Source: Variovorax boronicumulans
GTDB lineage: Bacteria; Pseudomonadota; Gammaproteobacteria; Burkholderiales; Burkholderiaceae_C
Reading direction: 5' to 3'
Length of the DNA stretch: 64,000 bases
Assembly: GCF_029892485.1 (NCBI RefSeq)
Contig: NZ_JARXVG010000001.1
Span: 806,001-870,000 of the forward strand
Shown here: piece by piece, positions 1 through 12,061 of the stretch
How positions within the stretch are numbered: the stretch's first letter is position 1
Layout of the letters: the number at the start of each line of letters is the position of its first letter
The notes under the pieces: model-generated
Seen by the model: only the letters and a program-made list of their open reading frames with translations
What the model was told of the DNA's origin: nothing
Databases searched by the model: none
Translations under genes and position numbers: made by a program

Positions 1-500
1 CCGAGCACGAAGTACTTCATGGCCGCTTCGCTGGCCACCGCGTTGTCGCGGCGCAGCGCCACGAGCGCGTAGCTCGAGAGCGTGAGCAGCTCCAGGCCCA
101 GGTAGATCAGCAGGAAGTTGCTGCCTGAGATCATCACGAACATGCCCAGCAGCGCGAACATGCTGATGGTGAAGAGTTCGCCGCCGCGCAGCATTTCGCG
201 GTCTGCCGCGTAGGGCCGTCCGTAGATCAGGGTGACCATCAGCGCAATCGCGGAGAAGCACTTGAGCCAGTTGCCCATCGAGTCGCTCACGACCATGCCG
301 CCGAAGCCGTACGAGGTCTTGCCATCGATCGCGGCCATGCCGGTGAGCACGGCCACCACCAGCAGCGTGAGCAGGGTCAGCACATAGGTGCGGGTGCGGC
401 GCGGGCTCGTGTCCGACAGGTCGACCAGCGCAATGATGCAGGCCATGACCAGCAACACGATTTCGGGGTAGATCGTGACCCAGCTGAGTTTGTCAATCAT
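1..500 (-). CDS. nuoN: NADH-quinone oxidoreductase subunit N (3' part missing)
   Basis: Membrane-arm subunit of respiratory complex I (NADH + ubiquinone, proton pumping). Only the first 166 or so codons are in the window; the reading frame is open to position 1, so the gene continues outside. The start codon is ATG at 500-498 and the protein begins MIDKLSWVTIYPEIVLLVMA. The visible part is hydrophobic and multi-pass, with the antiporter-type segment GLELLTLSSYALVALRR near the edge, as in NuoN. It is the last gene of the nuo operon, 26 bp after nuoM. A purine-rich AAGAGAACGAG precedes the start. Confidence 0.95.
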   Translation of the reverse strand, partial: MIDKLSWVTIYPEIVLLVMACIIALVDLSDTSPRRTRTYVLTLLTLLVVAVLTGMAAIDGKTSYGFGGMVVSDSMGNWLKCFSAIALMVTLIYGRPYAADREMLRGGELFTISMFALLGMFVMISGSNFLLIYLGLELLTLSSYALVALRRDNAVASEAAMKYFVL

Positions 501-526
501 CTCGTTCTCTTGTCTTCAGCGTGGCA

Positions 527-2005
527 TCAGGAGGGCAGCTTCGAAATCGCCACGTGGCGAAGAAGCTCGGTCACGGAAGCGTCCATCGCATCGGTGAAGG
601 GCTTGGGATACAGGCCCATCCACAACACGGCGATGGCCAGCAGCGACAGCATCAGGAATTCGCGGGCATTGATGTCGGTGAGTTCCTTGACGTGGTCGTT
701 GCCGACCGGGCCGAGGTACACGCGCTTGTACATCCAGAGGGTGTACGCGGCACCGAAGATCAGTGCGGTTGCAGCGCCCAGGCCGATCCAGAAATTGGCC
801 TTCACGGCGCCCAGGATCACCATCCACTCGCCCACGAAACCGGCGGTGCCCGGCAGGCCGCAATTGGCCATGGCGAACAGTAGCGCGAACGCGGCGAACT
901 TGGGCATGGTGTTGACCACGCCGCCGTAGTCGGCGATCTGGCGCGAGTGCACGCGGTCGTACAGCACGCCGATGCCCAGGAACATGGCGCCCGAGACGAA
1001 GCCGTGAGCAATCATCTGCACGATGCCGCCGGACACGCCGAGCTCGTTGAAGATGAAGAAGCCCAGCGTCACGAAGCCCATGTGGGCGACCGACGAATAA
1101 GCGACCAGCTTCTTCATGTCCTGCTGCACCAAGGCAACCAGGCCCACATAGATCACCGCGATCAGCGACAGCGCGATCATGAGCCAGGCCCATTCATGCG
1201 ACGCATCGGGAGCGATCGGCATCGAGAAACGGAGGAAGCCGTAGGCACCCAGCTTCAGCATGATCGCGGCCAGCACGGCCGAGCCGCCCGTGGGCGCTTC
1301 GACGTGCACGTCCGGCAGCCAGGTGTGGACCGGCCACATCGGCACCTTGACGGCAAAGGCCGCGAAGAATGCGAAGAACAGGAAGGTCTGCGCCGTCGAC
1401 CCCAGCGGCAGCTTGTGCCAGGCCAGGATGTCGAAGCTGCCGCCCGACTTGTTGTACAGGAAGACCAGCGCCACCAGCATCAGCAGCGAGCCGAGCAAGG
1501 TGTAGAGGAAGAACTTGAACGCCGCGTAGATCTTGTTCGGGCCGCCCCAGATGCCGATGATCAGGTACATCGGGATCAGCGTGGCTTCGAAGAACACGTA
1601 GAACAGGATGCCGTCGAGCGCGGAGAACACGCCGATCATGAAGCCCGAGAGGATCAGGAACGCGCCCATGTACTGGTTCACGCGCTCGGTGATCACTTCC
1701 CAGGCCGAGATGACGACGACGACCGTGATGAACGACGTCAGCAGCACCATCCACAGCGACAGGCCGTCAAGACCGATGTGGTAGTTGACGTTGAAGCGGG
1801 AGATCCAGCTCGTCTTCTCGACGAACTGCATGGCGGCGGTCCCGTTCTGGAATCGCGTGAACAACGGCACTGTGACCAGGAAGCTCACGATGGCACCGAC
1901 GAGCGCGACCCAGCGCACGCCCTTGGCGTGCTCTTCGCGGCCAAACGCCAGCAGCACGGCGCCGAATGCGATCGGCACCCAGATGGCAAGGCTCAACAAA
2001 CCCAT
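527..2005 (-). CDS. nuoM: NADH-quinone oxidoreductase subunit M
   Basis: Antiporter-like proton-channel subunit of complex I in the inner membrane. The 492-residue length is normal for NuoM. The protein is multi-pass; the conserved region VKVPMWPVHTWLPDVHVEAP is present, with the channel lysines and glutamates typical of Mrp/Nuo antiporter proteins (GAYGFLRFSMP, QQDMKKLVAYSSVAHMG). Start ATG at 2005 is preceded by GGAG on the minus strand. It lies 25 bp after nuoL and 26 bp before nuoN in the same operon. Confidence 0.98.
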   Translation of the reverse strand: MGLLSLAIWVPIAFGAVLLAFGREEHAKGVRWVALVGAIVSFLVTVPLFTRFQNGTAAMQFVEKTSWISRFNVNYHIGLDGLSLWMVLLTSFITVVVVISAWEVITERVNQYMGAFLILSGFMIGVFSALDGILFYVFFEATLIPMYLIIGIWGGPNKIYAAFKFFLYTLLGSLLMLVALVFLYNKSGGSFDILAWHKLPLGSTAQTFLFFAFFAAFAVKVPMWPVHTWLPDVHVEAPTGGSAVLAAIMLKLGAYGFLRFSMPIAPDASHEWAWLMIALSLIAVIYVGLVALVQQDMKKLVAYSSVAHMGFVTLGFFIFNELGVSGGIVQMIAHGFVSGAMFLGIGVLYDRVHSRQIADYGGVVNTMPKFAAFALLFAMANCGLPGTAGFVGEWMVILGAVKANFWIGLGAATALIFGAAYTLWMYKRVYLGPVGNDHVKELTDINAREFLMLSLLAIAVLWMGLYPKPFTDAMDASVTELLRHVAISKLPS

Positions 2006-2030
2006 TTTTCTTTTTCTCCAGCGTTCGGGC

Positions 2031-4073
2031 TCAGCGTTTGAACCAGACGAAGTACGTCATCAGGATGAAGATGCCGAGCAGCATCGCGAAGGCATAGTGA
2101 TAGATGTAGCCCGACTGAATCCAGCGGACCGCGCTCGAAATACGGCCGATCACTTTCCACGAACCATTGACCACGGCACCGTCGATCAGCGCCTGGTCGC
2201 CGCCCTTCCACAGGCCCGTGCCGAGCAGGCGCGCACCGCGGGCGAGGATGTTCTCGTTGATCCAGTCGAGGTAGTACTTGTTCTCGAGCAGGTTGTAGAT
2301 CGGGCTGCAGGCGCGCTTGATCGCGGCCGGCAGCGCCGGATTGATCATGTACATGTAGTACGAGAGCACCACGCCGGCCAGTGCCAGCCAGAAGGGCATG
2401 GCGGTGAGCCCGTGCTTTGCCATGGCCAGCGGGCCGTGGAAAGCTTCTTCCAGTTCCTTCATCGCGTGGTGCTTGGTGCCGTCCACGAAGATCGCGCCCT
2501 TGAAGAACTCGCCGAACAGCATCGGATCAATGGTGTAGAAGCCGATCAGCGCCGACGGGATCGCCAGCAGCACCAGCGGCAACCACACCACCCAGGGCGA
2601 TTCGTGCGGCTTGTGGTCGTCGTGGCCATGGCCGTGACCGTGGTCGTCGTGCGCCGCATGGTGATCGTCGTGGTGCGCATCGGGGTTCTGGTCGTAGCGT
2701 TCCTTGCCGTGGAAGACCAGGAAGTACATGCGGAACGAATAGAACGCCGTGACGAACACGCCGATCAGCACCGCGTAGTAGGCGAAGTTCGCGCCCCACA
2801 GGTGGCTCTCGTGCACCGCCTCGATGATGCTGTCCTTCGAGTAGAAGCCCGAGAACAGCGGCGTGCCGATGAGCGCGAGCGAACCGATCAGCGAAGTGAT
2901 CCAGGTGATCGGCATGTACTTGCGCACGCCGCCCATCCAGCGGATGTCCTGGTTGTGGTGCATGCCGATGATCACCGAGCCTGCGCCAAGGAACAACAGC
3001 GCCTTGAAGAACGCGTGCGTCATCAGGTGGAACACCGCGACCGAGTAGGCCGAGGCGCCGAGCGCCACCGTCATGTAGCCCAGCTGCGAGAGCGTGGAGT
3101 ACGCGACCACGCGCTTGATGTCGTTCTGGATGATGCCCAGGAACCCCATGAAGAGCGCGGTGATGGCGCCGATCACGAGGATGAAGCTCAGGGCGGTGTC
3201 GCTCAGTTCGAACAGCGGCGACATGCGCGCCACCATGAAGATGCCGGCCGTCACCATCGTGGCCGCGTGGATCAGCGCGGAGATGGGCGTCGGGCCTTCC
3301 ATGGAATCAGGCAGCCACACGTGCAGCGGGAACTGCGCGCTCTTGCCCATCGCGCCGATGAACAGGCAGATGCAGATCACGGTGATCAGCATCCACTCGG
3401 TGCCCGGGAAGGTGATGCCGGCCAGCGTGTTGGCCTTGGCGAAGGCTTCGCCGTAGTTCAGCGTGCCGGCGTAGGCGGCGATCAGGCCGATGCCCAGGAT
3501 GAAGCCGAAGTCACCCACACGGTTGACCAGGAAGGCCTTCATGTTCGCGAAGATCGCGGTCGGCTTGTTGAACCAGAAGCCGATCAGCAGGTACGACACC
3601 AGGCCCACCGCTTCCCAGCCGAAGAACAGCTGGAGCATGTTGTTGCTCATGACGAGCATCAGCATCGAGAAGGTGAACAGCGAGATGTACGAGAAGAAGC
3701 GGTTGTAGCCGTCGTCTTCTTCCATGTAGCCGATGGTGTAGATGTGCACCATCAGCGACACGAAGGTCACCACGCACATCATCATGGCCGTGAGGCCGTC
3801 GACCAGGAAGCCGACTTCCATCTTCAGGCCGCCGACGATCATCCACTCGTAAAGGGTGGCGTTGAAGCGGGCGCCGTCGACCACCACGCTCTTGAGCGTC
3901 ATGGCCGAGATGATGAAGGCGACGAGCACGCCGAGGATCGTCAGCGAGTGCGTGACCTTGCGGCCGATGTGATTGCCACCGAACTTGGTGCCGAACAGGC
4001 CTGCGACGGCAGCGCCGACCAGGGGTGCCAGCGGCACGGCCAGCAGGGTGGATGCGGAAAGGGTTGCGCTCAT
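2031..4073 (-). CDS. nuoL: NADH-quinone oxidoreductase subunit L
   Basis: The distal antiporter-like subunit of complex I, carrying the long lateral helix. At 680 residues it is somewhat longer than E. coli NuoL (about 613). The signature WLPDSMEGPTPISALIHAAT and the DIKRVVAYSTLSQLG segment are present. The extra length includes a His/Asp-rich soluble stretch at about residues 461-490 (dense in HH, DDH and HGHGH), after the FYSFRMYFLVFHG helix and before the PWVVWLP helix; see findings. The C-terminus ends with a hydrophobic anchor and FVWFKR. nuoK ends 7 bp before this gene. Confidence 0.98.
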   Translation of the reverse strand: MSATLSASTLLAVPLAPLVGAAVAGLFGTKFGGNHIGRKVTHSLTILGVLVAFIISAMTLKSVVVDGARFNATLYEWMIVGGLKMEVGFLVDGLTAMMMCVVTFVSLMVHIYTIGYMEEDDGYNRFFSYISLFTFSMLMLVMSNNMLQLFFGWEAVGLVSYLLIGFWFNKPTAIFANMKAFLVNRVGDFGFILGIGLIAAYAGTLNYGEAFAKANTLAGITFPGTEWMLITVICICLFIGAMGKSAQFPLHVWLPDSMEGPTPISALIHAATMVTAGIFMVARMSPLFELSDTALSFILVIGAITALFMGFLGIIQNDIKRVVAYSTLSQLGYMTVALGASAYSVAVFHLMTHAFFKALLFLGAGSVIIGMHHNQDIRWMGGVRKYMPITWITSLIGSLALIGTPLFSGFYSKDSIIEAVHESHLWGANFAYYAVLIGVFVTAFYSFRMYFLVFHGKERYDQNPDAHHDDHHAAHDDHGHGHGHDDHKPHESPWVVWLPLVLLAIPSALIGFYTIDPMLFGEFFKGAIFVDGTKHHAMKELEEAFHGPLAMAKHGLTAMPFWLALAGVVLSYYMYMINPALPAAIKRACSPIYNLLENKYYLDWINENILARGARLLGTGLWKGGDQALIDGAVVNGSWKVIGRISSAVRWIQSGYIYHYAFAMLLGIFILMTYFVWFKR

Positions 4074-4080
4074 GTTGATT

Positions 4081-4389
4081 TCAACCCTTGAGCGAGTTGA
4101 GCTCGTCGACGTTGATGTTCGACTTGTTGCGGAACAGCAGGACCAGCAGGGCCAGGCCGATGGCCGACTCGGCTGCAGCCACCGTCAGGATGAAGAACAC
4201 GAAGATCTGTCCGTGCATGTCGCCCAGGTAGTGCGAGAAGGCCACGAAGTTCATGTTGACCGCCAGCAGCATCAGCTCGATGGCCATCAGCAGCACGATC
4301 AGGTTCTTGCGGTTCAGGAAAATGCCGATCACCGACAGCGCAAAGAGCATCGCGCCGAGCGAGAGAAAGTGTCCGAGCGTGATCGTCAT
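4081..4389 (-). CDS. nuoK: NADH-quinone oxidoreductase subunit K
   Basis: Small three-helix membrane subunit of complex I, 102 residues as usual. The conserved intramembrane glutamates are visible in [18 protein letters not shown] and [17 protein letters not shown]. The start ATG at 4389 overlaps the nuoJ stop by ATGA (4386-4389), so the pair is probably translationally coupled. It ends [12 protein letters not shown]. Confidence 0.98.
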   Translation of the reverse strand: MTITLGHFLSLGAMLFALSVIGIFLNRKNLIVLLMAIELMLLAVNMNFVAFSHYLGDMHGQIFVFFILTVAAAESAIGLALLVLLFRNKSNINVDELNSLKG

Positions 4390-5042
4390 GCCTTGTTTTC
4401 CTTTGCCGCCTCAGCCGGTGCTGCTTCAGCCACAGGTTCCGCCGCACGCGTCACCGGCATCTGCACGATGCGCACGCGGTCGCGCGCCTTCACGCGCACC
4501 TGGTCCGACGGGTTGGTGTACTTGCTGTCCTTGCGGGTGCGCAGCGTCAGTGCAATGGCGGCCACGATGGCCACGAGCAGGATGACCGCGGCAATTTCCA
4601 GCGGGTAGAGGTACTCGGAATAGAGCAGCTTGCCCAGCTCCATCGTGTTGGAGGTGTTGGCCGAGGTGACCGCCATGGCGCGCGGTGCTTCACCGAGGCG
4701 GAAGCCGCCCATGAGCACAGCCGCCATTTCGAGCGCGATCAACGCGCCCACGCCTGCAGCGAGCGGGAAGTGCTTCCAGAAGCCCTCTCGCAAGCTGTCG
4801 ACGTTGATGTCCAGCATCATCACGACGAAGAGGAACAGCACCATCACCGCGCCGACATACACCAGCACGAGCGAGATCGCGAGGAACTCGGCGCGCAGCA
4901 GCAGCCAGATGGCCGAAGCCTGGAAGAAAGCCAGCACCAGGTACAGCGCGGCGTACACGGGATTGCGGGCGGTGATGACGCGGAAGGCTGCAAAGAGCAG
5001 CACCGCGGCAAACAGATAGAACAGACCGGTCTTGACGTCCAT
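4386..5042 (-). CDS. nuoJ: NADH-quinone oxidoreductase subunit J
   Basis: Membrane subunit of complex I, 218 residues from the ATG at 5042 ([20 protein letters not shown]). An in-frame upstream ATG at 5117 would add 25 Pro/Arg-rich residues overlapping nuoI and is not conserved-looking, so the shorter start was chosen. Five hydrophobic segments are followed by an Ala/Glu-rich cytoplasmic tail from about residue 175 ([17 protein letters not shown]). The stop overlaps the nuoK start. Confidence 0.95.
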   Translation of the reverse strand: MDVKTGLFYLFAAVLLFAAFRVITARNPVYAALYLVLAFFQASAIWLLLRAEFLAISLVLVYVGAVMVLFLFVVMMLDINVDSLREGFWKHFPLAAGVGALIALEMAAVLMGGFRLGEAPRAMAVTSANTSNTMELGKLLYSEYLYPLEIAAVILLVAIVAAIALTLRTRKDSKYTNPSDQVRVKARDRVRIVQMPVTRAAEPVAEAAPAEAAKENKA

Positions 5043-5079
5043 TGGAATTCGGGTGGGTACGGGTTTCGGGCTGGACGGA

Positions 5080-5625
5080 TCAGCGGTACTTGGCGTCGGC
5101 CGCCTTGTTCGCTGCAATTTCTTTTTCGTAGCGGTCGCCCACGGCCAGCAGCATGTCCTTGGTGAAGTACAGGTCGCCGCGCTTCTCGCCGTGGTATTCG
5201 AAGATGTGGGTCTCGACGATCGAATCGACCGGGCAGCTCTCTTCGCAGAAGCCGCAGAAGATGCACTTGGTCAGGTCGATGTCGTAGCGCGTGGTGCGGC
5301 GCGAGCCGTCGTCGCGCACATCGGACTCGATGGTGATCGCCAGTGCCGGGCAGACGGCTTCGCACAGCTTGCAGGCGATGCAGCGCTCCTCGCCGTTTTC
5401 ATATCGGCGCAGCGCGTGCAGGCCGCGAAAACGCGGCGACAGCGGTGTCTTTTCTTCGGGGAACTGCACCGTGATCTTGCGGGCGAAGGCGTACTTGCCC
5501 GTGATCGCCAGGCCCTTGAACAACTCGAACAGCATGAAGCTGCCAAGAAAATCCTTGAGCGAGAACGGCGCGGAAGCCAGTTTGGACGGGCGCGAGAGTC
5601 CGCCCGCGGTATGTGAAGCAGTCAT
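5080..5625 (-). CDS. nuoI: NADH-quinone oxidoreductase subunit I
   Basis: Peripheral-arm iron-sulfur subunit that passes electrons through clusters N6a and N6b toward NuoB. The two [4Fe-4S] ferredoxin motifs are complete: Cys 82, 85, 88, 92 ([12 protein letters not shown]) and Cys 121, 124, 127, 131 ([12 protein letters not shown]). The ATG at 5625 gives 181 residues; an alternative ATG 24 codons upstream adds a non-conserved leader. The first 25 residues are still longer than in many NuoI proteins, and the internal [17 protein letters not shown] is the usual amphipathic anchor. Confidence 0.96.
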   Translation of the reverse strand: MTASHTAGGLSRPSKLASAPFSLKDFLGSFMLFELFKGLAITGKYAFARKITVQFPEEKTPLSPRFRGLHALRRYENGEERCIACKLCEAVCPALAITIESDVRDDGSRRTTRYDIDLTKCIFCGFCEESCPVDSIVETHIFEYHGEKRGDLYFTKDMLLAVGDRYEKEIAANKAADAKYR

Positions 5626-5642
5626 GATGTCGGCGCTTCCAG

Positions 5643-6719
5643 TTATTTCCAGATGTTGAACGGCGTCTGCATCCAGCCGCCCACAACGACCAGCCACACG
5701 AGGGTGACGGGAATGAAGATCTTCCAGCCCAGACGCATGATCTGGTCATAACGGAAGCGCGGGAACGTCGAGCGCACCCACAGGAACATGGTGACCACGC
5801 AGAAGGTCTTGGCACCGAGCCAGATCCAGCCCGGGATGAAGCTCAGGAACTCGAACGGTGGCAGCCAACCGCCGAGGAACAGCACCACGGTGAGGATCGA
5901 GACCAGCCACATGTTGGCGTACTCGGCCAGGAAGAACATCGCGAAGCTCATGCCCGAGTACTCGATCATGTGGCCCGCAACGATTTCCGATTCGCCTTCC
6001 ACCACGTCGAACGGATGGCGGTTGGTTTCGGCCAGGCCCGAGATGAAGTACACGACGAAGATCGGCAGCAGCGGCAGCCAGTTCCACGACAGGAAGCCCA
6101 CGCCCATGTTGGCGAAGATGCCCTTGCCTTGAACATTCACGATCTCGCTCATGTTCAGGCTGCCGGTGACCATCAGCACCACGACGAAGCAGAAGCCCAT
6201 CGCGATTTCGTAGCTCACCATCTGTGCCGAGGCGCGCAGCGCGCCTAGGAAGGCGTACTTCGAGTTCGAGGCCCAGCCGGCGATGATCACGCCGTACACC
6301 TCGAGCGAGGTGATGGCCATCACGAACAGAAGGCCTGCGTTGATGTTGGCGAGCGCCACATCGGGGCCGAAGGGAATCACCGCCCATGCGGCGAGCGCCG
6401 GCATGATGGTCATGATCGGGCCGAGCAGGAACAGGCCCTTGTTGGCGACCGTCGGAATGATGATTTCCTTGGTCATCAGCTTGAGCGCGTCGGCGATCGG
6501 CTGGAGCAGGCCCAGCGGTCCGATGCGGTTCGGTCCGATGCGGATCTGCGTGAAGCCGATGGCCTTGCGCTCCCACAGCGTGAGGTACGCCACGGCCAGC
6601 ATCAGCGGGATCACGACCACGATGATCTTGATCAGCGTCCAGATCACGGGCCACGCCACGGCCGTCCACCAGCCTGCGCCGATCAGCCCCTGGCCGAAGC
6701 CATGAATCGCGTCGATCAT
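5643..6719 (-). CDS. nuoH: NADH-quinone oxidoreductase subunit H
   Basis: Membrane subunit that forms the quinone entry chamber with NuoB and NuoD. The 358 residues cover eight or so helices. The conserved loop [20 protein letters not shown] and the acidic loop [20 protein letters not shown] are present. The start ATG at 6719 overlaps the nuoG stop (ATGA, 6716-6719). The C-terminal half shows the usual [18 protein letters not shown] motif. Confidence 0.98.
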   Translation of the reverse strand: MIDAIHGFGQGLIGAGWWTAVAWPVIWTLIKIIVVVIPLMLAVAYLTLWERKAIGFTQIRIGPNRIGPLGLLQPIADALKLMTKEIIIPTVANKGLFLLGPIMTIMPALAAWAVIPFGPDVALANINAGLLFVMAITSLEVYGVIIAGWASNSKYAFLGALRASAQMVSYEIAMGFCFVVVLMVTGSLNMSEIVNVQGKGIFANMGVGFLSWNWLPLLPIFVVYFISGLAETNRHPFDVVEGESEIVAGHMIEYSGMSFAMFFLAEYANMWLVSILTVVLFLGGWLPPFEFLSFIPGWIWLGAKTFCVVTMFLWVRSTFPRFRYDQIMRLGWKIFIPVTLVWLVVVGGWMQTPFNIWK

Positions 6720-8896
6720 GCCAATGCCTCCTCGGCCGGAGCCGATGCGACTGGGGCGATCAATGCGTTGCGCGCATCGGCCGTCAGTTGCAGCGACGGG
6801 GCGCGGCGGACGATCGAATCGAGCTGGTAGATGCTCGCGACCACGGGTGCCGCCGTAGCGCCGTTGGATGCAATGGCGTTTTCCGCCGTCGCATTGTTCA
6901 GGGCGCTGGCCGGCACGTTGCCGCCCTCCTCCAGTGCCTGAACAGTCTTGAGCACTTCAGCGGTCGATTCGAACGCGAAGCCGGGCAGGCCGAGCAGGTT
7001 CGCCAGCACGCGCAGCACCTTCCACGCCGGACGCGCTTCGCCTTGCGGCTTCACGACGGCATGGAAGCCTTGCACGCGGCCTTCGGCATTGACGAAGGTG
7101 CCGGGCGTTTCCGTGAACGGGGCGATGGGCAGCAGCACGTCGCTGAATTCGAGGTTGGCCTTGAAGGGGCTCAGCGTGACGACCATCTGCGCATTGCCGA
7201 TGACATCGGCAGCGGCAGCGCCGGCTGCCGAGTCGAACACCGGTTCGGTGTTCAGCAGCAGCACGGCTTTGAGGCCCGAGCCGCTGGCGAGCATGCGGCC
7301 GGCATCGAGGCCCCCGTTCTTCGGATAGGCGCCGACGAGCTGTGCGCCCACGGTGTTGGCGGCTTCGGTCAGGTAGCCGACGGTGGCACCGGTCTGTGCG
7401 CCGATCCAGTTCGCGAGGGCCAGCAGGCTGCTGGCTTGCGCGTGGTGGGCGGCGGCATTGCCGAGCAGGATGGCCTTGCGCTCGCCGCTCAGCAGCGATG
7501 CCGCGATGGCTTGCGCGGCGGCATCGGGCTCGCTCTTCGGTGCCAGCGGTGCGGCGGCGCCGTTGGTCTTGCCGATGGCGGCAGCGACTGCGGCGAGCGC
7601 TTCTACCCACTGGTCGGCTTCCACGATGGTCGACTGCGCCACATTGATGGCCCAGGCGTCGCGGTCTGCCATGAGGCTGGACGAGGTAATCACCGACAGC
7701 GCGGCGCCCTTGCGCACGGCCTGGCGGATGCGCTGCGCGAACAGCGGGTGTTCCTTGCGCAGGTTCGAACCGACGACCAGCGCGCGCTGCACTTGCGTGA
7801 GCGATGCGATCGAAGTGCCGAGCCAGCGGACGCCTTCGAATGCCGTGAATTCGGCATTGCGCAGGCGGTAGTCGATGTTGTCGCTGCCCAGTTCACGCGT
7901 GAGCATGGCGGCGAGCTGCAGCTCTTCGAGCGTGCTGTGCGGGCTGACCAGCGTGCCGATGCTTTGCGCGCCGTGGTCGGTCTTGATCTGCTTCAGGCCA
8001 TTGGCCACGTATTCGAGCGCGGTCTGCCAGTCGACCTGCTGCCATTGGCCGCCTTGCTTGAGCATGGGCTGCGTCAGGCGTTCCGGGCCGTTGAGCGCTT
8101 CGTACGAGAAGCGGTCGCGGTCGGCGATCCAGCATTCGTTGACGTCTTCGTTCTCGAGGGGCACCACGCGCATCACACGGTGGTTCTTGACCTGGACGAT
8201 CAGGTTCGAGCCGGTCGAATCGTGCGGGCTCACCGACTTGCGGCGCGACAGCTCCCAGGTGCGGGCGCTGTAGCGGAAGGGCTTGCTCGTGAGCGCACCG
8301 ACCGGGCAGATGTCGATCATGTTGCCCGAGAGTTCGGAATCAACCGAGTCGCCGAGGAAAGTCTCGATTTCGGAATGCTCGCCGCGCTGGGTCATGCCGA
8401 GCTCCATCACGCCGGCCACTTCCTGGCCGAAACGGACGCAGCGCGTGCAATGGATGCAGCGGCTCATCTCTTCCATGCTGATGAGCGGGCCAACGTCCTT
8501 GTGGAACACGACACGCTTTTCTTCTTCGTAGCGCGAAGAAGAGCCACCGTAGCCCACGGCCAGATCCTGCAGCTGGCATTCGCCGCCCTGGTCGCAGATC
8601 GGGCAATCCAGCGGGTGGTTGATCAGGAGGAACTCCATGACCGACTGCTGCGCCTTGATGGCCTTCTCGCTCTTGGTGCGGACGATCATGCCCTGCGTGA
8701 CGGGCGTGGCGCAGGCCGGCATCGGCTTGGGCGCCTTTTCCACGTCGACCAGGCACATGCGGCAGTTGGCGGCGATGCTGAGTTTCTTGTGATAGCAGAA
8801 GTGCGGGATGTAGGTGCCCGCCTTGTCGGCCGCATGCATCACCATGCTGCCTTCGGTCACTTCGACCTTCTTGCCGTCGAGTTCGATTTCGATCAT
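6716..8896 (-). CDS. nuoG: NADH-quinone oxidoreductase subunit G
   Basis: Largest peripheral-arm subunit, 726 residues, with several iron-sulfur clusters. The N-terminal [2Fe-2S] domain has Cys 34, 45, 48 and 62. A His/Cys cluster ligand set follows (H94, C98, C101, C107 in [14 protein letters not shown]), then a [4Fe-4S] motif with CIHCTRC at 147-153 and the partner cysteine in [11 protein letters not shown]. The rest is a catalytically silent molybdopterin-oxidoreductase fold. The start [10 protein letters not shown] at 8896 was chosen over a far longer open frame because the ferredoxin domain begins there. Confidence 0.97.
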   Translation of the reverse strand: MIEIELDGKKVEVTEGSMVMHAADKAGTYIPHFCYHKKLSIAANCRMCLVDVEKAPKPMPACATPVTQGMIVRTKSEKAIKAQQSVMEFLLINHPLDCPICDQGGECQLQDLAVGYGGSSSRYEEEKRVVFHKDVGPLISMEEMSRCIHCTRCVRFGQEVAGVMELGMTQRGEHSEIETFLGDSVDSELSGNMIDICPVGALTSKPFRYSARTWELSRRKSVSPHDSTGSNLIVQVKNHRVMRVVPLENEDVNECWIADRDRFSYEALNGPERLTQPMLKQGGQWQQVDWQTALEYVANGLKQIKTDHGAQSIGTLVSPHSTLEELQLAAMLTRELGSDNIDYRLRNAEFTAFEGVRWLGTSIASLTQVQRALVVGSNLRKEHPLFAQRIRQAVRKGAALSVITSSSLMADRDAWAINVAQSTIVEADQWVEALAAVAAAIGKTNGAAAPLAPKSEPDAAAQAIAASLLSGERKAILLGNAAAHHAQASSLLALANWIGAQTGATVGYLTEAANTVGAQLVGAYPKNGGLDAGRMLASGSGLKAVLLLNTEPVFDSAAGAAAADVIGNAQMVVTLSPFKANLEFSDVLLPIAPFTETPGTFVNAEGRVQGFHAVVKPQGEARPAWKVLRVLANLLGLPGFAFESTAEVLKTVQALEEGGNVPASALNNATAENAIASNGATAAPVVASIYQLDSIVRRAPSLQLTADARNALIAPVASAPAEEALA

Positions 8897-8916
8897 GAGT
8901 ATTTTTCTTCTCGCGC

Positions 8917-10256
<1,340 letters not shown>

Positions 10257-10257
<1 letters not shown>

Positions 10258-10796
10258 CAGGCAGCCTCCCCTTTGGTCGAGCCGCGCAGGCCTTCGATGA
10301 GCTGGTCGAGCTTCTCGTTGCTCATGAAGCTGCACATGGTGCGGTCGTTGACCAGCATCACGGGCGAGTCGGCGCAGGCGCCCAGGCACTCGCTCTGCTG
10401 CAGCGTGAACACGCCGTCGGCGGTGGTCTCGCCCATCTTGATGCCGAGCTTCTTCTCGAGGTGAACGAGTGCGGTGACGCCGTCACGCAGCTGGCACGGC
10501 AGGTTGGTGCACACGTTGAGCTTGAACTTGCCCACCGGATGCTGGTTGTACATGTTGTAGAAGGTCGTCACTTCGTGCACGGCGATGGGCGCCATGCCGA
10601 GGTAGTCGGCAATCTCGCGCTCGCGTTGCATGCTGACGTAGCCTTCGTCCTGCTGCACGATGGCAAGGCAGGCCATCACGGCGGATTGCTTGCCGGCTTC
10701 AGGGTACTTGGCGACCTCGCGCGCAAAGCGCTCGAGGATCTGGGCCTTCAACGGAGCCGAAGGGGCCGCGTCGTGGTGATGCGTTGAGGAAGTCAT
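10257..10796 (-). CDS. nuoE: NADH-quinone oxidoreductase subunit E
   Basis: Thioredoxin-fold subunit that binds [2Fe-2S] cluster N1a beside NuoF. The four ligands are Cys 96 and 101 (CTNLPC) and Cys 137 and 141 (CLGAC). The length of 179 residues is usual. The N-terminus is slightly His-rich ([10 protein letters not shown]). It lies 10 bp after nuoD and overlaps nuoF by one base. Confidence 0.98.
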
Positions 10797-10806
10797 TCGC
10801 TCTTTC

Positions 10807-12060
10807 TCACCTGTCGATTTCGCCGAACACGATGTCCATCGTGCCGATCACCGCGACAGCGTCGGCGATCATGTGACCGCGCGACATTTCGTCGAGGGCG
10901 GCGAGGTGCGGGAAACCGGGCGCACGGATCTTCAGGCGGTAGGGCTTGTTGGCGCCATCGCTCACGAGATAGATGCCGAACTCGCCCTTCGGATGCTCGA
11001 CGGCGGCATAGGCCTCGCCTTCGGGCACGTGGAAGCCTTCGGTGAAGAGCTTGAAATGGTGGATCAGCTCCTCCATGTTCGCCTTCATCGATTCGCGCGC
11101 GGGCGCAGCGACCTTGTGGTTGTCGGTGATCACCGGGCCGGGATTCACGCGCAGCCATGCCGAGCACTGCTGGATGATCTTGTTGGCCTGGCGCATCTCT
11201 TCGACGCGCACGAGGTAGCGGTCGTAGCAGTCGCCGGTCTTGCCCACGGGCACGTCGAACTGCATCTGGTCGTAGACGTCGTAGGGCTGCTTCTTGCGCA
11301 GGTCCCATTCGATGCCCGAGCCGCGCAGCATGGGGCCGGTGAAGCCCAGGTTCAGCGCGCGCTCCGGCGTCACGACGCCGATGCCCACGGTGCGCTGCTT
11401 CCAGATGCGGTTGTCGGTGAGCAGCGTCTCGTACTCGTCGACCATCTTCGGGAAGCGCTTGCAGAAGTCGTCGACGAAGTCGAGCAGCGAGCCCTGGCGG
11501 TTTTCGTTCAGGCGCTCGATGGCCTTCGCGTTCTTGATCTTGCTGACCTTGTACTGCGGCATTGCATTCGGCAGGTCGCGGTAGACGCCGCCCGGACGGA
11601 AATACGCCGCGTGCATGCGCGCGCCGGACACGGCTTCGTACATGTCGAACAGGTCTTCACGCTCGCGGAAGCAGTAGATGAGCATGTTCATCGCACCGCA
11701 GTCCAGGCCGTGCGCGCCGAGCCACAGCAGGTGGTTCAGCAGGCGGGTGATCTCGGCGAACATCACGCGGATGTACTGCGCGCGGATCGGCACATCGAGG
11801 CCCATCATCCGCTCGATAGCGAGGCAGTAGGCATGCTCGTTGGACATCATCGACACGTAGTCGAGGCGGTCCATGTAGGGCAGCGACTGGATGAAGGTGC
11901 GCGATTCGGCAAGCTTCTCGGTCGCGCGGTGCAGCAGGCCGATGTGCGGGTCGGCACGCTGGATCACTTCGCCGTCGAGCTCAAGCACCAGGCGCAGCAC
12001 GCCGTGCGCGGCCGGATGCTGGGGGCCGAAGTTGAGGGTGTAGTTCTTGATTTCGGCCAT
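10807..12060 (-). CDS. nuoD: NADH-quinone oxidoreductase subunit D
   Basis: 49-kDa-type subunit that lines the quinone site with NuoB. The 417-residue length is typical for betaproteobacteria, where NuoC and NuoD are separate rather than fused as in E. coli. It begins [20 protein letters not shown], with the quinone-site histidine motif [13 protein letters not shown], and ends [10 protein letters not shown]. Only one base separates it from nuoC. Confidence 0.98.
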   Translation of the reverse strand: MAEIKNYTLNFGPQHPAAHGVLRLVLELDGEVIQRADPHIGLLHRATEKLAESRTFIQSLPYMDRLDYVSMMSNEHAYCLAIERMMGLDVPIRAQYIRVMFAEITRLLNHLLWLGAHGLDCGAMNMLIYCFREREDLFDMYEAVSGARMHAAYFRPGGVYRDLPNAMPQYKVSKIKNAKAIERLNENRQGSLLDFVDDFCKRFPKMVDEYETLLTDNRIWKQRTVGIGVVTPERALNLGFTGPMLRGSGIEWDLRKKQPYDVYDQMQFDVPVGKTGDCYDRYLVRVEEMRQANKIIQQCSAWLRVNPGPVITDNHKVAAPARESMKANMEELIHHFKLFTEGFHVPEGEAYAAVEHPKGEFGIYLVSDGANKPYRLKIRAPGFPHLAALDEMSRGHMIADAVAVIGTMDIVFGEIDR

Positions 12061-12061
12061 A

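Noticed and set aside
947..2041. Long open frames on the plus strand across the nuo genes, with His/Asp/Arg-rich translations.
   Set aside because: They are antisense shadows of nuoM and nuoL produced by high-GC codon bias, with no ribosome site or recognisable domain.
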